Positions 28,900 to 36,276 of a stretch of 36,276 nt of DNA are shown here, piece by piece. Location of the stretch: contig CAIWXG010000412.1 in NCBI GenBank assembly GCA_903916555.1, forward strand, positions 1 to 36,276. Reading direction: 5' to 3'. Each line of letters starts with the position of its first letter. Position 1 is the stretch's first letter. Both the position numbers and the translations under genes were made by a program. The DNA comes from an uncultured Bacteroidota bacterium (GTDB lineage: Bacteria > Bacteroidota > Bacteroidia > Chitinophagales > Chitinophagaceae). The notes beneath the pieces are model-generated. The model worked only from the letters and a program-made list of their open reading frames with translations. It ran no database searches and had not been told where the DNA came from.

Positions 28900-29066
28900 T
28901 TAAGAGATGAAATTTTTCAGTGTTACAAATGTAATTATAATAACCAAATAATTGGTAATTTTTCAGGTAATGATGTTTCAAAAACAAGAAATACTTACTT
29001 TGGGCTTTTGTTTTATTTTTTATTAAAGATTTTGCTTAATTTTATTGCAGTAAATATATAATTATA

Positions 29067-29993
29067 ATGGTAAAAAATGCAAGAGTTTTCTTATACTTTT
29101 TTTCGGGTTTAGTATTAGGTTCTTTGTTAATAATCGTTTTAGCATCAAAGAAAAATGAGTCGGGAACTACCCCTATTGAGGTAAATAAAGATGGGAGACC
29201 AATCTATAAATGTTACACACCCATAATGCCAGATAAGCTGGATTTTTGTGGTGAAGAAGTACCTTTATATCAATGGGATGTAAGAGAACGAATGGAAAGA
29301 GAACTTTTAAGCAATTATTATCTTCGTGGCAGCGAATTATATATTCTTAAATTAGCAGGTCGTTATTTCCCTATTATTGAAGAACGATTGAAGGCAAATA
29401 ATATGCCCGATGACCTTAAATATATATGTGTTGCAGAAAGTTCGTTGCAACAAAATGTTCTTTCACCGGTTGGTGCAGCCAGCTTTTGGCAATTTATGAA
29501 GGATACCGGACCTAATTTCGGATTGGAAATTAATGATGAAGTTGACCAAAGATTTAATGTGGTAAAGGCAACGGATGCTGCTTGTAAGTATTTAAAACTA
29601 CTACACGATAAATTTGGCAGTTGGACTTCTGCTGCCGCTGCTTATAATTGTGGACAAGGTTCGTTTTCAAATCAAGTAGATTTTCAACAAGCAACTAATT
29701 ATTACGACCTTATTTTTCCGGAAGAAACAAACCGTTATGTATTTAGAATAGTGGCTTTGAAATATCTACTTACTAATGCAAAAAGTTTAGGAGTTATTTT
29801 AGAACCTTCGGAAGAGTACAAACCGCTTAAATACAGAACTGTTACAGTTGAGAAAACAGTTGATAATCTTACTGAATTTGCAAAAGCAAATAACACATCT
29901 TATAAAATGCTTAAAATTTATAACCCTTGGTTAAGGGCTCATAAGCTTACCATAAAACCGGGCAAAAAATATGAAATAGCATTGCCGTTGTAA
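29067..29993 (+). CDS. Lytic murein transglycosylase (SLT domain, MltD-like)
   Basis: CVAESSLQQNVLSPVGAASFWQFMKDTGPNFGLEINDEVDQRFNVVKATDAACKYLKLLHDKFGSWTSAAAAYNCGQG, followed by a LysM-like C-terminus. Confidence 0.88.
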   Translation: MVKNARVFLYFFSGLVLGSLLIIVLASKKNESGTTPIEVNKDGRPIYKCYTPIMPDKLDFCGEEVPLYQWDVRERMERELLSNYYLRGSELYILKLAGRYFPIIEERLKANNMPDDLKYICVAESSLQQNVLSPVGAASFWQFMKDTGPNFGLEINDEVDQRFNVVKATDAACKYLKLLHDKFGSWTSAAAAYNCGQGSFSNQVDFQQATNYYDLIFPEETNRYVFRIVALKYLLTNAKSLGVILEPSEEYKPLKYRTVTVEKTVDNLTEFAKANNTSYKMLKIYNPWLRAHKLTIKPGKKYEIALPL

Positions 29994-30043
29994 TACAACA
30001 CTGTTCGTTTTATAAAATAATATATTTTACTTTCACTCTTAAA

Positions 30044-31780
30044 TTAAAAAAAGGTATCATAAGCCCTTCTTGGTGCATTTATTCTGATGCCAAAATAATA
30101 TAAAGTAGTAGAGCTATTCCCAAATGTTTTCCCGGTAGTAGAGCTTAACTCTGTATTTATAATGCTTGCAACAAAATCGCGGGAAACAGAACCTAAATCT
30201 AAAAATACATTTCGGAACAATTGGTACGAAACATTTAAACCAAATGTATTACAATAAGTGCTTACACCGCTAATCCATGGCACACCACGCTCAGCATAAT
30301 GATTGGAATAATCTAAGAAAACATTGTTTCCGTAATTAATATTACCGGTATCTGCACCTTTGTTATAATGCATTCCTTTTAAAGTAAAATACAAGTTTTT
30401 AACAGGTTGGTATCTTGCAACAAAAAGCATTTCTATAAACCCTGAACCTAAAGGATGTGCGAGCGGTTGATTATAATTTGTATAATTAATAACTGTATCA
30501 TTATGAGAATAGGTAAAAGGTCTAACGCAGTTTAGCTCTGCCTGCAAGTCTAGATTTTTTATCCCTAGCGCATCAAATATTTTTCCCCCTAATTGAATTC
30601 CATATTTATTTGCCCAATAACCATGCCCACCAAAAAACTCTTTTGCTGTAAACTCATCAAGCATAAGTTGTCCATATAGTTGCAGTTTATGCGCTGCTAT
30701 TGCTTTAAAATTAAAACCTAATAATTCATTATCGGGGCTACCATTATAACGCTCTACGTAACGATACAGAATAATTGGGTTTAGGTAATCGATTTCATAA
30801 GAATTAGGACGATTAAAAACTACAGCTTCAAACACGCCTACATTTAGCCATTTATTTAAGTTTATACTTAAATGATGCATAGTAGCAAAATTATGAGGCA
30901 AACGTTCGCTTAGCTTCGAGAATTGTGGTGTAAGTTCTAAATAGAGATTTTGATAATTAAATTTCCATATTCTGGTTGTAATTTTTAAATAAGGAGTATT
31001 TGCAGATGCATCACTTAAAAACAAACTGCGAATACCATCCCCAATAAAATTTTTACCATTTCCAAAGGTTACATTAATTTTATTTTTTATTAATGCGAAA
31101 TCAAAATATCCTGATGCATGAAAATAATCTACTCTATTAGCTAAACTATTTACATATGTATAGTAATCTAAGCCCGGAATACTACGCCTACCCGTTGATG
31201 CATTAGCAATATAAGATGGTAGAGCCTCTTGATTATCAGTAATTAAGGTATAAAAACCAATTTTAGACATTATTCTCCCTCTCACTTCAAAATAATGAGA
31301 ATTAAATAACATCGGGTTTTTTATCAAAGCATTTTTTTGCTGGCTGCTTTCATGCGTTTCAGTTAAATTTATTACGGGGTTTAAAACAAGAAATAACTCT
31401 TTTGTATTTAAATGGAAGAAATCATATTGTTTTTTATAAAAAGTATTAAATAAAGAATGTTTAGAATTTATTGCCGCGTCTGTATCTCCTGCCCATTCTC
31501 CATTTTCAGAAATTAGCTGTTGTATATTATATTTCTCAACATGGTTAAGTTTAAAAAGCGTATCGTTCTTTTTTTGATTAATAAATTGTATTGCTCTACT
31601 CCTAGATTCTGCCTTTGCCGTTAAACAAAGCGTATCAGACAATCTACCGGAACGTGTTTCAAGTCTATCAAGTAAATAATTATCTTCAGATTCTAAAGGC
31701 AAATAAGTTGTTTGACCAACGGCATAAACTGTGAAGAAAAAAGAGGAAAGAAAAAAAAGGAAGGAGTATTTATATTTCAT
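30044..31780 (-). CDS. Wzi-like capsule-assembly outer-membrane protein
   Basis: Signal peptide, beta-barrel pattern and the FGNGKNFIGDGIRSLFLSD motif. It is adjacent to glycan genes. Confidence 0.65.
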   Translation of the reverse strand: MKYKYSFLFFLSSFFFTVYAVGQTTYLPLESEDNYLLDRLETRSGRLSDTLCLTAKAESRSRAIQFINQKKNDTLFKLNHVEKYNIQQLISENGEWAGDTDAAINSKHSLFNTFYKKQYDFFHLNTKELFLVLNPVINLTETHESSQQKNALIKNPMLFNSHYFEVRGRIMSKIGFYTLITDNQEALPSYIANASTGRRSIPGLDYYTYVNSLANRVDYFHASGYFDFALIKNKINVTFGNGKNFIGDGIRSLFLSDASANTPYLKITTRIWKFNYQNLYLELTPQFSKLSERLPHNFATMHHLSINLNKWLNVGVFEAVVFNRPNSYEIDYLNPIILYRYVERYNGSPDNELLGFNFKAIAAHKLQLYGQLMLDEFTAKEFFGGHGYWANKYGIQLGGKIFDALGIKNLDLQAELNCVRPFTYSHNDTVINYTNYNQPLAHPLGSGFIEMLFVARYQPVKNLYFTLKGMHYNKGADTGNINYGNNVFLDYSNHYAERGVPWISGVSTYCNTFGLNVSYQLFRNVFLDLGSVSRDFVASIINTELSSTTGKTFGNSSTTLYYFGIRINAPRRAYDTFF

Positions 31781-31838
31781 TATACATTTTTGAAAACCGA
31801 TAAAATCTTTACAATATATTAAATAATTTAAATAATAT

Positions 31839-32432
31839 TTATTTTTTAAATACCCTTTTAATCGTAAGGAAAATAATTTGAAAATAAAGTTTAATTGAAA
31901 TTTTTTGTATGTAAATTTTATTTAGACGTATTTTATTAGGTAAAATTGTATTTATATAATACCGTTCCGGGTCTTTTTGTTTTTCTAATAATGTATTTTC
32001 GTCTTGATATGTTACGGATGCCAAATCAGTAATTCCCGGTTTTATTGACAATACAATTTTCTGTTCTTCTGTGTATAAATCAACATATTTCTTTACTTCT
32101 GGTCTTGGCCCCACAATACTCATATTTCCTATTAATACATTCCATAATTGTGGTAGTTCGTCTAATTTATATTTCCTCAAAATATAACCAACATTTGTAA
32201 TTCTTGGGTCTCTACCACCAACCGTTAATAATAGCCCCTTCTTATCTGCATCAACAAACATTGAACGGAATTTTATCATTGAAAAAGGAATACCCTTTTT
32301 TCCAATTCTTGTTTGTTTATAAAAAAAAGGACCTTTAGAACTCAATTTAACCCAGATAGCAATAATAATTAAAATTGGGCTTAATAGTATTAAGCCCAAA
32401 AAGGAAAATAAAATATCAAACAATCTAATCAT
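31839..32432 (-). CDS. Undecaprenyl-phosphate sugar phosphotransferase (PglC/WcaJ C-terminal type)
   Basis: KLSSKGPFFYKQTRIGKKGIPFSMIKFRSM, LRKYKLDELPQLWNVLIGNMSIVGPRPE and KPGITDLASV. Confidence 0.93.
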   Translation of the reverse strand: MIRLFDILFSFLGLILLSPILIIIAIWVKLSSKGPFFYKQTRIGKKGIPFSMIKFRSMFVDADKKGLLLTVGGRDPRITNVGYILRKYKLDELPQLWNVLIGNMSIVGPRPEVKKYVDLYTEEQKIVLSIKPGITDLASVTYQDENTLLEKQKDPERYYINTILPNKIRLNKIYIQKISIKLYFQIIFLTIKRVFKK

Positions 32433-33644
32433 TTAAATAACCTCATTATATGCTTTTTCAATTTGTTGTGCAACATATAAACACTCTTCGTTTGTAAGTT
32501 GTGGATATATTGGCAACGATATTTCATGTGCATAATTCTCATAAGCAGCAGGATAGTCTTGTATTTTAAAACCCATGTTCTTAAATAAAGTTAACATAGG
32601 TAATGGTATAAAATGCACATTTGTACTTACTCCGGCTTCAGCTGTAATTTGTATTATCTTATCACGTTGTTCTTCTGTAATATTATTAATTCTTAATGGA
32701 AAAAGGTGAAATGACGATTTTCTATTTTCTGTATTTACAGGTGGCAAAACTGCCCAATCTTTTTGTTTAAAAAAATCATAATAAACGTAACAAACACGTT
32801 CCCTTTCTGGCAATAAAACATTTGCATACTTTCTCAATTGGGCCAATCCTAATGCTGCACATAAATCGGGCATATTAATTTTTAAACCTGGGGAAACAAT
32901 GTCATAACGCCAACTTCCTATTTGGGATTTTGCAAATGCATCTTTAGTCTGCCCATTTAAAGAATTCAATTTCATCCAATTATATATAGCAGCATTATCA
33001 AATGGAATTGGTAAATTCAAACAAATAACGCCACCCTCAGCAGTAGTAACATTTTTTACAGCATGCAAAGAAAATATTGTTATGTCGGATGCTAGTGCGG
33101 CAGATTTGGATTCATAGGTAGCACCTAAAGAATGTGCTGCATCTGATATTAATATAGGTCTTCCAAAACTATATTGAATATCATTTTTAGGAGAAAAACC
33201 GGCTTTTACTTTTTCAGAATCTAATACTTCTCTAATTTTTGCATAATCGCAGGGATATCCTGCTATATCAACAGCAATAACTGCTTTCGTTGCAGTTGTA
33301 ATTTTTTTCTTTATTTCTTCGTAATTGATGGTAAAATCATCTAAAATATCTGCCATAATTACAGTAGCACCTGTATGTATAACAGCCAAGGCTGTAGCAG
33401 AATAAGTATAAGCAGGTATAATTACTTCATCACCGGGGCCGATACCTAACCACTTAAGCACCAAAGCAGCACCGGATGTCCATGAATTTACACAAATGGC
33501 TTTTTCTACATTTACATATTCAGCACATAATTTTTCTAAATCTCTTACTTTAGGGCCTGATGTTATCCAACCACTACGTAGTGTTTCTACAACCTGCTCG
33601 GTAATATCGTCATCTATGTATGGTGGCGAAAATGATATCTTCAT
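32433..33644 (-). CDS. DegT/DnrJ/EryC1/StrS family aminotransferase
   Basis: GPGDEVIIPAYTYSATALAVIHTGA, ISDAAHSLGA and PLP-Lys context SLHAVKNVTTAEGG. Confidence 0.93.
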   Translation of the reverse strand: MKISFSPPYIDDDITEQVVETLRSGWITSGPKVRDLEKLCAEYVNVEKAICVNSWTSGAALVLKWLGIGPGDEVIIPAYTYSATALAVIHTGATVIMADILDDFTINYEEIKKKITTATKAVIAVDIAGYPCDYAKIREVLDSEKVKAGFSPKNDIQYSFGRPILISDAAHSLGATYESKSAALASDITIFSLHAVKNVTTAEGGVICLNLPIPFDNAAIYNWMKLNSLNGQTKDAFAKSQIGSWRYDIVSPGLKINMPDLCAALGLAQLRKYANVLLPERERVCYVYYDFFKQKDWAVLPPVNTENRKSSFHLFPLRINNITEEQRDKIIQITAEAGVSTNVHFIPLPMLTLFKNMGFKIQDYPAAYENYAHEISLPIYPQLTNEECLYVAQQIEKAYNEVI

Positions 33645-33663
33645 ATTTATGAATATTTTTTAG

Positions 33664-33708
33664 CTTATTATTTTGCTTAAATACATGTTTTTTAAGCAAA
33701 ATAATAAG
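33664..33708. terminator. Strong intergenic hairpin between GNAT and DegT genes
   Basis: Perfect 18-bp stem CTTATTATTTTGCTTAAA / TTTAAGCAAAATAATAAG with a 9-nt loop. It lies upstream of the DegT start and about 150 bp after the GNAT start-to-end unit. Confidence 0.5.
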
Positions 33709-33861
33709 TCTGACTTTTGTAAATTTAAAAATTTTATATCAACAATACAAATCAATTTAAATATTTTCTTTACAAAGATAATATTTATGTATAAAAACTA
33801 ACTATTTAAAAATAAAACAAATAAAAAACATACTATGCATTTCACGAATAGCAATACTATA

Positions 33862-34512
33862 TTAAACATATTTATACATTGTCATTCCCTTTCCATGTAT
33901 TGCGCCGCGCTTCCACCCGTTTCTTTCATCGGCTTTAATAGCTCTTTCATTGTCGATTAATACTGTTAGCTCTAATTTATTTACATTCAATCTTTTTGCC
34001 AGTTTATCTGATTCTTGCAACATTGCAGAGCCAACGCCTTTGCTAAATAATTCCGGATTTGTTCCCATTACAACAAGTGCTAAAACCGGAATATTTTCAT
34101 TGGAACTTTTAAAAGACTCAGGAGTAATAACATTACCTATTTTAAAAAATTTTCGCAATATGTTACTTATCATCAATTTGTATTTATTTTTCATCTCTTT
34201 ATGAAAAACTAACCATGGTCGTTTTATAAAAGCTATTATAGCATTATTAAAACTATATTGCAACATGCCGGATGCAGAACCTGTAGGAAGTACCCCGTCT
34301 TTAAGCATTGCACCTGTATATCCTACAATTTCGCCATCTTCATTTCTTGTATAATATAAATATGTTTTATTTGTTGACAAAAACCATTCTAACATTTTTT
34401 CTACATAAGTTTGTCCCATTGCAGTAGCCAAAGAATTAGGAAATGCTCTTCTGTGGATTGCAGCTATTTTGGGTAGTTCGGTTTGTGTAGCATTACACAT
34501 AATGTATTCCAT
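33862..34512 (-). CDS. GNAT-family N-acetyltransferase
   Basis: LALVVMGTNPELFSKGVGSAMLQESDKLAKRLNVNKLELTVLIDNERAIKADERNGWKRG. Confidence 0.8.
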   Translation of the reverse strand: MEYIMCNATQTELPKIAAIHRRAFPNSLATAMGQTYVEKMLEWFLSTNKTYLYYTRNEDGEIVGYTGAMLKDGVLPTGSASGMLQYSFNNAIIAFIKRPWLVFHKEMKNKYKLMISNILRKFFKIGNVITPESFKSSNENIPVLALVVMGTNPELFSKGVGSAMLQESDKLAKRLNVNKLELTVLIDNERAIKADERNGWKRGAIHGKGMTMYKYV

Positions 34513-34539
34513 AATTAATATATTATTTATTTATTATAC

Positions 34540-35868
34540 TTAAATTATTTCTTTGGGCAATTTCGACAAAATTATTTGCGGCTTTCCTGATGCGGTTGCA
34601 GGTATTATATCAACAATAGTAAATCTTAAAGGAAAAATTTCAGTTGCTCTCTCAAATAATTTGTTTTTTAATGCATCTAAAATAGTATTACTAAAACCAC
34701 TATCTGGAATTACTTCAATTTCAATATCATCTATGCGGTGCTGAATAACCCTAAATTGTTTAATTTCACTAATATGTTCGCATATTCCTGTAAAAAAATG
34801 TACAATTAATCTTTTCCCATTTGGAGTGATTATTATATCTGTATCTCTACCAATTATCATATCCAGCATTGGCAATTTGCGGCCACAGAGGCATTCTTTG
34901 TCATTTTTACTTTTAATAGCTAAATCGCCTAAATAGTATCTAATTAATGGCATTGTATAAGCATCTAGTCTTGTAACAACAACATAACCTTGCTCACCTG
35001 GCGCAACTTCATTTCCGTTTCCATCTAATAGTTCAAGATAAACATGCGGAGTAATTATATGTTGATTACCGTGTTCGCATTCTGCTGATATGATTATACC
35101 TTCTGTACAGCCATAATTATCATATACTCTTGTATTAAAAACTTGCTCAATTTTTTTACGATAATGCGGAAACATTTTGTCTCCGAAAGAAATAACAGAC
35201 TTAAATTTTATATCATTTAATCCCTTCTCTTCTGCAATTTTTGCATAAGTATATAATCCTGAAGCATATCCACAAAAAAAACCATTCGTTCTTTGCTTTT
35301 TCAATACATCTACTACTATTTTTTCATCTATTTTATATGCATTTGTATAAGTAGTATTAAGTATTAGATCTTTTATACGTTTTACATGTGTTCTTTCTAT
35401 TGACATTCCTAATTGCAAAACGCTGTCTCCTAAATGATATCCCCCCCATTCCCATGCTAATATTTGCAAACCTTGCGAATATGACGCTTCTTTCTTAGAC
35501 ATATAAACAGTACTTTGAATGCCAGACGATCCACTGCTTGCCTCTTTAACTAAATTTTCAATTTCCGGTTTTATAAGCATTTCAGATAAATTATCTTTTA
35601 TCCTTTTCTTAGTTAACAAAGGAAATTGTTTAATCCATTCATAGGGGTTTGAGCATCTACTTACATTTATTTTTTTATAATAATTAATATTAGTAGTAGA
35701 ATATGTGAGTAAATCTTCTAATGCCTTCTTTTGTAACTTTTGCAACGAATCGGCGTCTTTATATTGTAAACTACGCCAATGTTTTAATCCTTTAATAAAA
35801 GAAGTACCAAGAACTTTATCTCCTACTGGTAAAATTATTTTTTCAACAATATTATTGTATAAATCCAT
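34540..35868 (-). CDS. Phenylacetate-CoA ligase / CapK-like adenylate-forming enzyme
   Basis: EASSGSSGIQSTVYMSKKEA, DNYGCTEGIIISAECEHGNQHI, VVTRLDAYTMPLIRYYLGDLA, CLCGRKLPMLDMIIGRDTD. Confidence 0.88.
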   Translation of the reverse strand: MDLYNNIVEKIILPVGDKVLGTSFIKGLKHWRSLQYKDADSLQKLQKKALEDLLTYSTTNINYYKKINVSRCSNPYEWIKQFPLLTKKRIKDNLSEMLIKPEIENLVKEASSGSSGIQSTVYMSKKEASYSQGLQILAWEWGGYHLGDSVLQLGMSIERTHVKRIKDLILNTTYTNAYKIDEKIVVDVLKKQRTNGFFCGYASGLYTYAKIAEEKGLNDIKFKSVISFGDKMFPHYRKKIEQVFNTRVYDNYGCTEGIIISAECEHGNQHIITPHVYLELLDGNGNEVAPGEQGYVVVTRLDAYTMPLIRYYLGDLAIKSKNDKECLCGRKLPMLDMIIGRDTDIIITPNGKRLIVHFFTGICEHISEIKQFRVIQHRIDDIEIEVIPDSGFSNTILDALKNKLFERATEIFPLRFTIVDIIPATASGKPQIILSKLPKEII

Positions 35869-35941
35869 TTATATTATGTTATTCTTATTTGCTTTTTATA
35901 TAAGCCATATAGTGTTGATAGACAACGAATCTTTTTTATTT

Positions 35942-36262
35942 TCAAATAGCAATGGCAACAGCAACAGCCGTCTCATCTGTATGGGAAATTGAAAGAGAAT
36001 ATTCTTCAAAAAAAGGCTTTCCAAAATCATTATGTCTAATATCAATATCAATAAAATTTAAATTTTCTTTACTATACCCTGCTTTAAATATAGCCTCTTT
36101 TGCACAAAAAAGTCCTGCAAAACTTTGTATAGGGTTATTTTGCTTAATACAATAACCTATTTCCTGTTTTGTAAAATTACTTATATAAAACTCTTCTTCC
36201 CAAAAATTGTTTGTTTTTGGGAATTTATTAATTAATTCTATATCAATACCTATGCAAACCAA
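35942..36262 (-). CDS. 4'-phosphopantetheinyl transferase superfamily protein (AcpS-like); 5' end uncertain at window edge
   Basis: CIGIDIELINKFPKT, FCAKEAIFKAGYS and LSISHTDETAVAVAIA. The listed start is TTG and the frame stays open into the (TA)n tract at the window edge. Confidence 0.8.
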   Translation of the reverse strand: MVCIGIDIELINKFPKTNNFWEEEFYISNFTKQEIGYCIKQNNPIQSFAGLFCAKEAIFKAGYSKENLNFIDIDIRHNDFGKPFFEEYSLSISHTDETAVAVAIAI

Positions 36263-36276
36263 TATATATATATATA
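36262..36276. repeat. (TA)n simple repeat at the window edge
   Basis: atatatatatatata ends the window. Confidence 0.7.

Noticed and set aside
36262-36276. (TA)n tract as a phase-variable switch of the PPTase
   Set aside because: At the window edge, so neither the tract length nor the true start codon can be judged.

Overview
This is a 36.3 kb AT-rich chromosomal window from a Bacteroidota bacterium. The clues are T9SS-type C-terminal sorting domains, a Rho with a long N-terminal insertion, a Bacteroidetes-style OxyR, and TAnnTTTG-like promoter elements. Most of it is ordinary housekeeping: secG, lpxH-like, fdhD, plsY, a spermidine-synthase-like methyltransferase, oxyR, dnaJ/grpE, VF530-like, rho, an SDR epimerase, cyanophycinase, a YegS-type lipid kinase, nadC, a DUF6600-like protein, DUF4199, a CoA-transferase and rnz. 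These are followed by two paralogous small outer-membrane proteins with acidic tails, a gamma-carbonic-anhydrase-like protein, and a T9SS-secreted protein frameshifted at a G7 tract. The right end holds a secreted C1 peptidase, a lytic transglycosylase, a Wzi-like protein and a glycan or exopolysaccharide cluster that includes a PaaK-like ligase and a 4'-phosphopantetheinyl transferase. The most interesting region is 23.87-27.70 kb. There, a three-gene candidate defence cassette (HEPN-like Rx4H protein, SMC/AAA15-type ATPase, small PD-(D/E)xK-like nuclease) sits between two 174-bp near-identical direct repeats (6 mismatches). Each repeat has 27-bp terminal inverted repeats that are themselves hairpins. 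The cassette has a truncated gene at each border, and the right-hand fragment resembles the N-terminus of a type I restriction HsdR. All homology calls come from motif recognition by eye; no database search was run.
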